Of a stretch of DNA of 64,000 nucleotides, positions 43,256 to 51,731 are shown one piece after another. This stretch comes from Lachnospiraceae bacterium JC7. GTDB taxonomy: Bacteria > Bacillota > Clostridia > Lachnospirales > Lachnospiraceae. The position numbers and the translations under genes were made by a program. The stretch lies in the NCBI GenBank assembly GCA_000513555.1, contig ALYD01000003.1:110013-174012 (forward strand), written 5' to 3'. The stretch's first letter is position 1. Every line of letters starts with the position of its first letter. Below the pieces are notes generated by a model. That model did no database searches. It saw only the letters and a program-made list of their open reading frames with translations, and was not told where the DNA came from.

Positions 43256-43276
43256 GCGAGGTCCCTTAGACCTCGC
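43256..43276 (-). terminator. Terminator overlapping the end of the small Cys-rich gene
   Basis: GCGAGGTC and GACCTCGC form a perfect 8-bp stem on the minus strand, followed by TTTTCC. The stop codon of the 83-residue gene (43266-43268) lies in the loop, so its last codons form one side of the stem. Confidence 0.75.
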
Positions 43277-43517
43277 CATCCGAAAGTTCATCATGAAGAT
43301 CATCTATAAAACGTCCGGCATCACTGTATCCCGGAAGATGACCTATGGACTGGTGCTTAACCGTTCTGTACTCATCATTGCTGTGCCAGTAAGGGCAATG
43401 TCTCGTCCTGCCGCTGTACATGCGTGCTACATCATCCTCATCAACATCTGCATCGCAGCACCACTCCTCATATTCATCATCATATGTGTAATTTGAACAC
43501 ATCTCACATTCTGACAT
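43266..43517 (-). CDS. Small Cys-rich acidic protein (DUF6472-like), function unknown
   Basis: The 83-residue protein carries Cys-rich CEMC, a Trp-Cys-Cys (EEWCCD) and CPYW motifs and many acidic residues. It looks like a small metal-binding protein seen in Lachnospiraceae between trmL and nth; I associate it with DUF6472 but cannot confirm. GAAGGATAT precedes the ATG. Its terminator overlaps its own 3' end. Confidence 0.7.
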   Translation of the reverse strand: MSECEMCSNYTYDDEYEEWCCDADVDEDDVARMYSGRTRHCPYWHSNDEYRTVKHQSIGHLPGYSDAGRFIDDLHDELSDGEV

Positions 43518-43547
43518 ATCCTTCTTCTTTCTATCTTAGATATAGAC

Positions 43548-44279
43548 TTACTTATTGCTTTTCCCGGAATTTTTCCGGCTCTTCCCACCGGTAACACCCG
43601 CTCTTGTGGCCTGAAGTATATCCTCTTTTCCACAGCTCGGACAAAGGTCCTTGAGGAAACACCCTTCACAATCGGGATTTGCCGACTTGCAGTGACTTCT
43701 TCCCAGCGAAATGATGTGAGTATTCCATCTTATCCAGTACTCCTCAGGAACTGTTTCATTAAGCTGGTACTCCGTCTCCTCCGGGTCCTTTGAATCCGCA
43801 AGCCCCAGTCTGTTGGACACCCGCTTTACATGTGTGTCTACAACGATGGCATTTTTATTATATATATGCCCTAGGATCAGATTTCCGGTCTTTCTTCCGA
43901 CTCCCGGAAGGGAAGTAAGCTCTTCGATACTGTCCGGAACCACACCTGAATATTTTTCCAGAAGAACTGCCGCACAGGCCTTTATGTTCTTCGCCTTATT
44001 GTGATAAAAGCCTGTTGACCTTATATCCTCTTCAAGCTCCGGGATATCCGCCTCTGCAAACGCCTTCAGATCTTCGTACTTTTTAAACAGCTTCTCAGTG
44101 ACCTTATTGACTCTCTCGTCAGTACACTGGGCACTCAGTATAGTGGCAAACAAAAGCTGCCACGCATTGCTGCTCTTCAAAAATAAAGGCGGCTCGCTTC
44201 CGTATCGGGAATCCAGCCTCTCCATTATCTTACGGACTCTTTGAGTCCTCTCCGCCTTGCTTTCACCCTTTACAAACAT
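43548..44279 (-). CDS. nth: Endonuclease III (DNA glycosylase/AP lyase)
   Basis: The 243-residue base-excision enzyme has the helix-hairpin-helix LTSLPGVGRKTGNLILG with the catalytic Lys, the catalytic Asp in VVDTHVKRVSNRLGL, and a C-terminal 4Fe-4S site with spacing C-X6-C-X2-C-X5-C (CKSANPDCEGCFLKDLC). It removes oxidised pyrimidines. A basic tail of about 20 residues (TGGKSRKNSGKSNK) follows the cluster and may aid DNA binding. Its start overlaps the end of the deaminase gene by 10 bp. Confidence 0.96.
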   Translation of the reverse strand: MFVKGESKAERTQRVRKIMERLDSRYGSEPPLFLKSSNAWQLLFATILSAQCTDERVNKVTEKLFKKYEDLKAFAEADIPELEEDIRSTGFYHNKAKNIKACAAVLLEKYSGVVPDSIEELTSLPGVGRKTGNLILGHIYNKNAIVVDTHVKRVSNRLGLADSKDPEETEYQLNETVPEEYWIRWNTHIISLGRSHCKSANPDCEGCFLKDLCPSCGKEDILQATRAGVTGGKSRKNSGKSNK

Positions 44280-44770
44280 AGTTCAATGTTTCTGCCTGTA
44301 GGCTTGTACTGATAATATCTTACTCCTGCAGCATCCAGCATTCTCTTGCTTGCCTTTGTGGCAGCATCATCGGCATACTTGTCCGAATAGTAGATCAGTG
44401 TGGTGATACCTGCCTGAATCAGTGCCTTTGCACATTCATTACAGGGGAAAAGTGTCACATAAAGCTTTGTACCCTCCAGAGATCCGCCGCGATAGTTCAG
44501 AATAGCATTGAGCTCTGCATGAGTCGCATAAAAATATTTTGCATTGTATGGATCATCCTTTGCATGCATCTTCGTCCATGGAAAATCATCATCTGAACAT
44601 CCCTTGGGAAAACCATTGTATCCCATAGACAGTATCTTGTTATCGGAACTTACGATGCAGGCTCCCACCTGTGTATTAGGATCCTTTGAACGACGGGCAG
44701 ACATCTCTGCAACTCCCATGAAATACTCATCCCATGTTATATAGTCTTTTCTCTTACCGCTGTCTTCCAT
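44270..44770 (-). CDS. dCMP deaminase (ComEB-type)
   Basis: The 166-residue zinc deaminase has the catalytic motif THAELNAILN and the zinc-binding pair LFPCNECAKALIQAGI. The N-terminal segment EYFMGVAEMSARRSKDPNTQVGACIV is typical of the dCMP/ComEB branch. It converts dCMP to dUMP for thymidylate synthesis. It is translationally coupled to nth. Confidence 0.93.
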   Translation of the reverse strand: MEDSGKRKDYITWDEYFMGVAEMSARRSKDPNTQVGACIVSSDNKILSMGYNGFPKGCSDDDFPWTKMHAKDDPYNAKYFYATHAELNAILNYRGGSLEGTKLYVTLFPCNECAKALIQAGITTLIYYSDKYADDAATKASKRMLDAAGVRYYQYKPTGRNIELCL

Positions 44771-44825
44771 ACCTTTTCTCCTTTATTATTTCACCTCCGG
44801 CTGAAAATGAGCCGGTATATATAAT

Positions 44826-45938
44826 TTATTTCTCATCCGCAAGAAGCTCGGTCATTCCCGCAGCCTTTCTCATACGGTTCATAAGGGCAAAACCTACACC
44901 CCTGTCGCTGTAACTTTCGGCATAGATCCTGTCCACCTTATCATCATCAAACTCACGAAGCACTCTGAACAGTTCATGGGTCATGGACAAGGGCTCATTA
45001 CGATGTCCGATTATCTTTACATATGAAGCCCCGGTCTGAGACATATCGTACAGATCCTTGGTTTCATCACAACAGATTATCCCTGTCCTGAGTCCTGACT
45101 CTTCATCCTTCTTTACAAGTTCATTGATATAATCGGAAATCAGTCTGTCAGCCTGAAGTCTCTCTTCTTCGCTGACTTCATAATCTCTCTTCTTGAGAAA
45201 TTTTGTTGTAACAAGAGCCATTTTTGCATTAGGCGCATAGTGACGATATTTCATTCCTGGCGCCTTTGGGTGTATGCCTTCATTCACACCTCCCGCAACT
45301 ATTGCAGGATCTATCTCCACAGTTCTTCCGAGCGCTTCACTGAGTTCCTCAACAGTCACTGCTCCGGGCCTGAGAAGGGTAGGTACCTCTCCTGACATAT
45401 CTATGATAGTCGACTCAACTCCTATACCTACCGGTCCGTCATCAAGTATCATATCTATCTTTCCGTTAAGATCATGAAGAACATGTGTGGCTTCTGTAGG
45501 ACTTGGTTTTCCTGAAGTGTTGGCACTCGGACCTGCTATGGGAAGTCCCGATGCCTTTATAAAGGAAAGCGTGACTCTGTTCTCCGGACAGCGTATGGCT
45601 ACCGTTTCAAGTCCTCCTGTTGTTTCATAGGGAACTATCTCCGATTTCGGAAGAATGATGGTCAGCGGTCCCGGCCAAAAGGTCTCCATAAGTTTCTCTG
45701 CAGACTCAGGAAGAACAGATACCAGCGGATCAACCTCGGCAATACAGGATACGTGTACTATCAAAGGATTGTCCGAAGGTCTTCCCTTCGCTGCATATAT
45801 CTTTCGACTGGCCTCAGGATCCAGGGCATTTCCCCCCAGACCGTATACAGTCTCTGTAGGGAAGGCTACCAGACCGCCGTTTTTTATTATCTCCGCAGCC
45901 TCCTGAACGCCCTCCATACCTTTTACTATTGTTTTCAT
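44826..45938 (-). CDS. sua5: L-threonylcarbamoyladenylate synthase (Sua5 type)
   Basis: The 370-residue protein has the YrdC/TsaC catalytic domain: KNGGLVAFPTETVYGLGGNALD at the start, KGRPSDNPLIVHV near residue 55 and LPIAGPSANTSGKPSPTEATH near residue 135. A C-terminal Sua5 domain extends from about residue 215. It makes threonylcarbamoyl-AMP from threonine, bicarbonate and ATP, the first step toward the t6A modification in tRNAs. GGAGG precedes the ATG. It lies between the deaminase and GH18 genes, both on the same strand. Confidence 0.95.
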   Translation of the reverse strand: MKTIVKGMEGVQEAAEIIKNGGLVAFPTETVYGLGGNALDPEASRKIYAAKGRPSDNPLIVHVSCIAEVDPLVSVLPESAEKLMETFWPGPLTIILPKSEIVPYETTGGLETVAIRCPENRVTLSFIKASGLPIAGPSANTSGKPSPTEATHVLHDLNGKIDMILDDGPVGIGVESTIIDMSGEVPTLLRPGAVTVEELSEALGRTVEIDPAIVAGGVNEGIHPKAPGMKYRHYAPNAKMALVTTKFLKKRDYEVSEEERLQADRLISDYINELVKKDEESGLRTGIICCDETKDLYDMSQTGASYVKIIGHRNEPLSMTHELFRVLREFDDDKVDRIYAESYSDRGVGFALMNRMRKAAGMTELLADEK

Positions 45939-46017
45939 TACTAACCTCCGGGGTCATGCAGGAGCCGGGTCTCCCCGCGCTCATATATGATCCGCTTTAA
46001 CTAAATTAAAATCTAAA

Positions 46018-47781
46018 TCAGGAACCTGATACATTATTCAGATCAAGTATGGACCATAAACCTGCCGGCTCCTGTCCAAGCTTCCAGGCTGCAACTCCGC
46101 CGCAGCCGCTGTCCTTTATGACATCAAGTTTTAAGCTAAGGGACTTTTCGTCTTCCATCCATACTCTCTTAAGCTTGTCCCCGTCCTGTATCTCTCCGTA
46201 ATTCTGTCCGACCTCGCTGTTCCAGCTTAGCTGAACTCCGTTTTCCTCAACCCACTGAAGAGCAGACTTTATTCCCATGGCATCTGATGTAGTCTTGTTC
46301 TCTGCATCAGTCACCCATACTCTTGTATAGAAAGGAACAGCTATGATCACCCTGTCGGAATCCATCATCTTCTGAGTTTCTGAAACGGCATGATTGAGAT
46401 ATCCTATAGAAGCAACACTTCCGGCTTCACTTCCGGCATAATGCTCGTCATAGCACATGATGATAACATAATCTATGTTCTCTCCAAGCTGTTCGATATC
46501 ATAGTAACTGTTGTATGAATAGGGAACATAGCAGTCCACAGACAAAATGATTCCTGCCTTACGGCATGCAACAGCCAGTTCCTTCATGAACTGGACATAA
46601 TCTCTTCCCAGTCTCTCTGGAATAAGCTCAAAATCGATATTTAGACCATCGATTCCTCCGGCCACTGCAGTCGCCACAAGATTTTCCACCAGCTTTCCAC
46701 GAAGGGCCGAGCTGGTAAGAAAAACAGACTCATCTATATCTCCGCCATCAAAGTTGTTTACCGTAGCCCATACCTGATAGCCCTTTTCATGAGCCTTATC
46801 CACATAATCCTGAGTCCAGTAGCAGGTGAAGCTTCCGTCATCACCTGTAAGAACAAACCATGTAGGCGCTACAACATTCATTCCTGTTGCATCTTTCGTG
46901 ATATCTTCGAGATAAGCATTGGCCTCTGTCAATGTTATCTGATGAAATCCGAGGACCACCTTACTTCCGTCTTTCCGGGTGATATGCTTGTACTCAGGAG
47001 CCTTGAATTTGCTTTCGGGAGTCACATCGGTCGTTTCGTTAAGATGGGAATTTCTGAGCCATCCGATATATCCGTTCTCTGTGACTACCTTGCTCCATTT
47101 TTCCAATGTCTCAAGGATCTTTACCTTTTCACCTGCCTCCAGATTTGTAAGGACCTTGGACTTTACGCCTCCGAGAAGTCTGACAGACTCTTTTCTCTTT
47201 ACATCGGCCTGTTTATACTGACTCCAGTCATTGGAAATGAATACCCTCTTGTTTTCATCCTCAAGAAAGCTTTTATAGCTTATATCCGTATACTCTGCCA
47301 CAAGCTTGATGTTGAGGTAAAGATCGTCTGTGGAGTCGCCCATGCGGATAAATGCTGTCGATCCATCCTTAAGGGTATCTCCCAGCCCGTATTTCACAGT
47401 CTCTGTGGGAAGTGTGTAAAGTATGGAATTGAGATCCTTGGCCCAGTAATATCTCCTGTTAAGCTCAGACATCACCCACTCATAAGGTATAAACAGACCT
47501 CCGTTTATACACTTCGCTTTTATGGCTGTACCGTCTTCCTTTAAAGCCTGAGTATCATTGAGAAAAAGTGCGACCTCATCGCCGCTTACACCAAAGTACT
47601 CTGTCTTATCCGCAGGCTCTCTGGAAGGAGCATACTTCTTGTCATAAAAATAAAGGCCTGTGATCGAAATAGTTAAAAGCAGCATGATCACTGCCACAAC
47701 AGGAAGTATCTTTCCGCTGCCTCCGGTGGATTTCTTTCTGGATCTCTGTCTATTTCTCAAACTCTTTAATTCTCTCGCCAC
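46018..47781 (-). CDS. Membrane-anchored GH18-family protein with SH3-like region
   Basis: The 587-residue protein starts with a basic cytoplasmic segment and one membrane span (ILPVVAVIMLLLTISITGLYFY near residue 25). Residues about 45-190 resemble a copper-amine-oxidase-like N-terminal domain of surface proteins. An SH3-like region (VLTNLEAGEKVKILETLEKWSKVVTENGYIGWLRNSHL) is near residue 210. A GH18 barrel with the catalytic motif IDGLNIDFELI follows near residue 370, keeping Asp and Glu of DxxDxDxE. It belongs with YaaH/SleL-like wall hydrolases rather than secreted chitinases. It starts at GTG 47779-47781, with GGAGAGG before it, and follows prfA at 19 bp. Confidence 0.88.
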   Translation of the reverse strand: MARELKSLRNRQRSRKKSTGGSGKILPVVAVIMLLLTISITGLYFYDKKYAPSREPADKTEYFGVSGDEVALFLNDTQALKEDGTAIKAKCINGGLFIPYEWVMSELNRRYYWAKDLNSILYTLPTETVKYGLGDTLKDGSTAFIRMGDSTDDLYLNIKLVAEYTDISYKSFLEDENKRVFISNDWSQYKQADVKRKESVRLLGGVKSKVLTNLEAGEKVKILETLEKWSKVVTENGYIGWLRNSHLNETTDVTPESKFKAPEYKHITRKDGSKVVLGFHQITLTEANAYLEDITKDATGMNVVAPTWFVLTGDDGSFTCYWTQDYVDKAHEKGYQVWATVNNFDGGDIDESVFLTSSALRGKLVENLVATAVAGGIDGLNIDFELIPERLGRDYVQFMKELAVACRKAGIILSVDCYVPYSYNSYYDIEQLGENIDYVIIMCYDEHYAGSEAGSVASIGYLNHAVSETQKMMDSDRVIIAVPFYTRVWVTDAENKTTSDAMGIKSALQWVEENGVQLSWNSEVGQNYGEIQDGDKLKRVWMEDEKSLSLKLDVIKDSGCGGVAAWKLGQEPAGLWSILDLNNVSGS

Positions 47782-47800
47782 TATGTCCTCTCCTTGAAGA

Positions 47801-48886
47801 TCACATTACTTCTTTATTCAGTTCCTCAAGCTTTGCAGCCTGATCGGCGGAAATGATAGGATCCAGAAGTTCATCGAGATCTCCGTTCAATATCTTTTCA
47901 ATAGAATAAAGCGTAAGTCCGATTCGATGGTCAGTGACTCTGCCCTGCGGGAAGTTATAGGTCCTTATCTTCTCTGAACGATCTCCGGTACCTACCTGTG
48001 AACGCTTGGCTTCAGCAGCCTCGTTTTGCTTTTTATTATACTCTATTTCATATAATCTGGCGCGAAGCAGACGCATGGCCTTTTCTCTGTTCTGTACCTG
48101 AGAACGCTCCTCCTGACACTCGGCCACCATACCGGTGGGAACATGAATGAGTCGCACCGCTGATGAGGTCTTATTAATGTGCTGTCCACCTGCACCGGAT
48201 GATCTGAACACCTCCATCCTTACATCTGCAGGATTGATTTCCACATCAACATCTTCAGCCTCCGGCATAACAGCAACGGTTGCTGTGGAAGTATGGATAC
48301 GCCCTCCCGACTCAGTTACCGGAACACGCTGAACTCTGTGAACACCCGCCTCATACTTGAGTCTCGAATAGGCGCCCTTGCCGGTAACGATAAATACAGC
48401 TTCCTTCATACCGCCGATTCCGGTCTCATTGGCAGAAACAAGCTCTGTACGGTATCCGCGGCGTTCAGCGTAGTTTATATACATACGGTAAAGCTCATAT
48501 GCAAAAAGCGCTGCCTCATCGCCTCCGGCTCCTCCTCTTATCTCTATGATAATGTTCTTGTCATCATTCTCATCCTTCGGAAGAAGCAGGATCTGAAGCT
48601 CTTTAACAAGCTCCGGCTGATCTGCCTTCGCCTGCTGCAGCTCTTCCTTCGCCATCTCCACCAGATCAGGATCCTTTTCAGAAGAGAGGATCTCAAGAGA
48701 ATCCTTTTCTGCCTGAACCGCTTCCTTATATCTTTTATATGTGTTTATCAAAGGTTCAAGATCACTGCTCTCACGCATCATCTTAAGGTACTTTTCTGTA
48801 TCATTAACTATATCAGGCTCAGTCATAAAGCGCTGAATTTCCTCATAATGTCTTGAAATGGATTCAAGACGGTCAAACATATCCAT
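47801..48886 (-). CDS. prfA: Peptide chain release factor 1
   Basis: The 361-residue factor has the GGQ loop [19 protein letters not shown] near residue 230, the N-terminal helical domain, and the codon-recognition strand around [19 protein letters not shown], including the RF1-type PxT (PVT) motif. It releases proteins at UAA and UAG. ATG 48886 is chosen because GGAGG lies 5 nt upstream; in-frame starts at 48898 and 48880 exist. Together with prmC upstream it forms the standard pairing, since PrmC methylates the GGQ Gln. Confidence 0.97.
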   Translation of the reverse strand: MDMFDRLESISRHYEEIQRFMTEPDIVNDTEKYLKMMRESSDLEPLINTYKRYKEAVQAEKDSLEILSSEKDPDLVEMAKEELQQAKADQPELVKELQILLLPKDENDDKNIIIEIRGGAGGDEAALFAYELYRMYINYAERRGYRTELVSANETGIGGMKEAVFIVTGKGAYSRLKYEAGVHRVQRVPVTESGGRIHTSTATVAVMPEAEDVDVEINPADVRMEVFRSSGAGGQHINKTSSAVRLIHVPTGMVAECQEERSQVQNREKAMRLLRARLYEIEYNKKQNEAAEAKRSQVGTGDRSEKIRTYNFPQGRVTDHRIGLTLYSIEKILNGDLDELLDPIISADQAAKLEELNKEVM

Positions 48887-48951
48887 TATTACCTCCATGG
48901 TTCATACCCGAACCGAATTTACATTTATTTCTGTATGAACATCAAAATATC

Positions 48952-48967
48952 ACGGGATCTCTCCCGT
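48952..48967 (-). terminator. Short hairpin after prmC
   Basis: ACGGGA and TCCCGT form a 6-bp stem with a UCUC-type loop, followed by GATATTTTG. It is short, so readthrough into prfA is likely. Confidence 0.45.
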
Positions 48968-49000
48968 ATCCATCCTATATAACTGTGTGCACTTATAACA

Positions 49001-49972
49001 CTAGATCTGACCTGTGACTACTCTGTCATTATCGCCAAAATCTTTAATTATCATAACATCCCTGAAGCCTGCATCCTTCAAAAGTTCCGAAACCGCTTCT
49101 CCCTGATCGTATCCTATCTCAAAGAACACATATCCTCCGGACTTCAGATACCTTGGGCACTCTGAAGCGAGTATACGATAGAACTTAAGTCCGTCCTCCG
49201 TTCCATCCAAAGCCATCCTCGGCTCAAAATCTCTCACTTCAGGTTCAAGAGTATCAACTACACTTGACGGAATATATGGAGGATTCGATACTATCACATC
49301 ATATTTACCGGATACTTCAGAAAACATGTCTGAATGTATCATGCGGACTCTGTCTCTTTCCCCGTCATCCAGGATACTGTCTCTGTTATATGTTGCGATT
49401 TTTAACGCATTTTCCGAGATATCCACAGCTGTCACACTCTGAAAGTGACCGAATTTAGCCAGTGTGACGGCTATACACCCCGATCCTGTGCACATATCGA
49501 GGAGCTCTGTGCTTTCGTTATCCACAATCTGCCTTCCGGATGTCAACTTATCCACCCGTTCCTTCATATTCCTGTACTTTTCAGGGATATTGTCATACAT
49601 GAGATTTCCCAGAACACAGTCTATAAGGGTCTCTGTATCGGCCCTGGGACAAAGAACATCCGGTGTCACCCTGAAATCCAGCCCATAAAAGCCCACCGTA
49701 CCGAGTATCTGCTGTAAAGGCTCTCTTTTCTCACGTCTTTCTATATTTTTCCGAAAAGTTCTGTACGCTTCTTCCAATGCCTCCTTATCCTTAAGCACCT
49801 TAGGTACCAGGATTTCCGGCTCACGCTCCTCATATAACAGAAATCGGGCCGGATCTATTCCGAAGGCTGACATAAGAAGAGCCCGCGCATCAAAACGCGG
49901 GTCCGGAACATTTGCTTTTTTTAATTTTTCCGCAGCCTCACTAAGGAGACTTCGGAATGTAATTGTCTGCAT
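49001..49972 (-). CDS. prmC: Release-factor glutamine methyltransferase PrmC
   Basis: The 323-residue SAM-dependent methyltransferase has an N-terminal helical domain (DARALLMSAFGIDPARFLLYEE), the SAM motif ELLDMCTGSGCIAVTLAKFG near residue 160, and the substrate motif VSNPPYIPSS near residue 230. It methylates the Gln of the GGQ motif of RF1 and RF2. It lies just upstream of prfA. Confidence 0.95.
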   Translation of the reverse strand: MQTITFRSLLSEAAEKLKKANVPDPRFDARALLMSAFGIDPARFLLYEEREPEILVPKVLKDKEALEEAYRTFRKNIERREKREPLQQILGTVGFYGLDFRVTPDVLCPRADTETLIDCVLGNLMYDNIPEKYRNMKERVDKLTSGRQIVDNESTELLDMCTGSGCIAVTLAKFGHFQSVTAVDISENALKIATYNRDSILDDGERDRVRMIHSDMFSEVSGKYDVIVSNPPYIPSSVVDTLEPEVRDFEPRMALDGTEDGLKFYRILASECPRYLKSGGYVFFEIGYDQGEAVSELLKDAGFRDVMIIKDFGDNDRVVTGQI

Positions 49973-50051
49973 ATTTGTTTTTTTCTCCCGTTAAACTATC
50001 GAAGCCTGATCTTTCATAATGATTGCCATTTTTTGATATTTCAGCTGACAG

Positions 50052-51158
50052 TCACTGCTCTCCTGCAGCATCATTCTCCTGAAAATCAATCCCGAAAGTA
50101 TCCTTCTCAAATTTACGCCAGTCAAAAACCTTTTCAACCGCAGCTATGGCCACCTCTATCTCACTGTCATCCGGCTCACTGGTGGTAAGCCCCTGCATCC
50201 ACATTCCCGGAATAAAAAGAAGTCTGGTCAAAGCATTATCATACATACCTACTATGCGGAGAACCTCATAGCTTATACCGGCAATAACCGGAATAAGCAC
50301 CAGACGGCTTGCAAGCTTAAGCCAGATATCATCAAAACGGATCACCATAAAAAGAAGTATGGAAATAAGCATAACATAAACTATGAAGCTGGTTCCGCAG
50401 CGCTTATGCTCCTTGCTTGAAGCTGCAACATTTCTCACTGTAAGAGGAAGTCCGTGTTCAACACAGTTTATGCACTTGTGCTCTGCTCCATGATACTGAA
50501 AAGTTCTGGCGATATCCGGGGTCCGTGAAACGATCTTAATATATATAACAAACAATGTGACTCTGATTATTCCCTCGATAAATCCAAGAAGGGACTCATG
50601 CGGAAGGAATGGCTTCAGGAAACTGGCTACCCATGCAGGAAACAGTACGAAAAGTACCATGGCCAATGCAAATGAAAAGAACATCACTATACCGGTGATC
50701 ACCGGTTCAAGTTTTTCTCCGAAGGTATCATCAAGCCATTTTTCAAACTTTCCAGGCTCTTTATCCGCATCCTCAGGATCATCCTCAATAAAAGTAGCAC
50801 TGTAATTCAGGCACTTGGTCCCGAGTACCATGGAATCCACAAAAGAAAAGATACCCCTTATAAACGGAGCCTTACAGATAGGATACTTGTCAGTCATGGA
50901 AATGTAGGTATCTTCCATTACCTCGATGGTACCGTCCGGCTTACGGACACCGACCGAATACTTTGCACCGTTTCGCATCATCATGCCCTCAAGGACTGCC
51001 TGACCGCCTATACCGCTGTAAACCTGTCCCATATCCGGCACCCTGCATCCTGCCGCACACACACCATTATCTGTATTTATCTTATCTGTCATATTATCTG
51101 CCTTTACATCATCTATATCGATCTTCTTATTTGAAGTCATAATCGTAGTGTTTTTCAT
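50052..51158 (-). CDS. DUF1385-family membrane protein
   Basis: The 368-residue protein has the DUF1385 signature YSGIGGQAVLEGMMMRNGAKYSVGVRKPDG near residue 45 and a central metal-binding-like motif TFQYHGAEHKCINCVEHG near residue 210. About four membrane segments are seen. The family is common in Clostridia and Actinobacteria; its function is not established, and it sits between rpmE and prmC in many genomes. The start is uncertain: ATG 51158 is used, but TTG 51194 is also possible and neither has a well-placed ribosome site. Confidence 0.85.
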   Translation of the reverse strand: MKNTTIMTSNKKIDIDDVKADNMTDKINTDNGVCAAGCRVPDMGQVYSGIGGQAVLEGMMMRNGAKYSVGVRKPDGTIEVMEDTYISMTDKYPICKAPFIRGIFSFVDSMVLGTKCLNYSATFIEDDPEDADKEPGKFEKWLDDTFGEKLEPVITGIVMFFSFALAMVLFVLFPAWVASFLKPFLPHESLLGFIEGIIRVTLFVIYIKIVSRTPDIARTFQYHGAEHKCINCVEHGLPLTVRNVAASSKEHKRCGTSFIVYVMLISILLFMVIRFDDIWLKLASRLVLIPVIAGISYEVLRIVGMYDNALTRLLFIPGMWMQGLTTSEPDDSEIEVAIAAVEKVFDWRKFEKDTFGIDFQENDAAGEQ

Positions 51159-51258
51159 GGCAATTAGTGTATACGAAATACCTCTCTTATTCAATAAATC
51201 TAATGTGAATTATTTGTTAAGCTTTGTTTGGGATACTATTCATCTTTAAAAAGAAAAA

Positions 51259-51285
51259 AGAGCACATGCTTTGCATGTACTCTTT
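51259..51285 (-). terminator. Intrinsic terminator after rpmE
   Basis: On the minus strand AGAGTACATGC and GCATGTGCTCT form an 11-bp stem (one G-U pair) with an AAA loop, followed by TTTTTTCTTTTT. It ends rpmE before the DUF1385 gene. Confidence 0.9.
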
Positions 51286-51335
51286 CAATCCTGATCTTTA
51301 TCAGACATCCGGACTGCACCGGATCTCTCCACCTA

Positions 51336-51536
51336 TCAGTTAAGACCGAACTTCTTGTTGAACTTATCGATCTGACCAGCAGCGTTAGCTGACTTCTCCT
51401 TGCCTGTATAGAATGAATGGCAAGCTGAGCAAACTTCTACGTGGATCTCTGGCTTTGTTGAGCCTGTTACGAATGTGTTACCACAGTTACATGTAACTGT
51501 TGCCTGATAATACTTTGGATGAATATCCTGTCTCAT
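51336..51536 (-). CDS. rpmE: 50S ribosomal protein L31, zinc-binding type
   Basis: The 66-residue protein has [20 protein letters not shown] and [13 protein letters not shown]. The CxC and CxxC Cys residues mark the zinc-containing (C+) L31 form. It completes the large subunit, joining it to the small subunit at the B1 bridge. ATG at 51536 has AGAGG upstream; the open frame continues 40 codons upstream without biological meaning. The next gene upstream is rho. Confidence 0.96.
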   Translation of the reverse strand: MRQDIHPKYYQATVTCNCGNTFVTGSTKPEIHVEVCSACHSFYTGKEKSANAAGQIDKFNKKFGLN

Positions 51537-51553
51537 TTTGTACCTCTTTCTAC

Positions 51554-51568
51554 ATGGTTTCCAACCAT
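51554..51568 (-). promoter_or_regulatory. Hairpin in the rpmE leader, possible L31 autoregulatory element
   Basis: ATGGTTggaAACCAT is a perfect 6-bp stem with a 3-nt loop located 17 nt before the rpmE start. Several bacterial groups have known L31-binding leader structures that repress their own translation. Whether this one does is inferred from position only. Confidence 0.4.
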
Positions 51569-51731
51569 ATAAATTCGCATATCTCTCCTGATGAAAAGCT
51601 ATGCTTAGTTTTAAGTAAAGCTTTATCAAGGTAACACAAAAAGAATAGATTTGCAATACCTTTTTGAAACTGTATCAAACTAACTTAAATCGCCGGATCA
51701 GCCTGAGAATCAATATACTCCTAAAATCACT

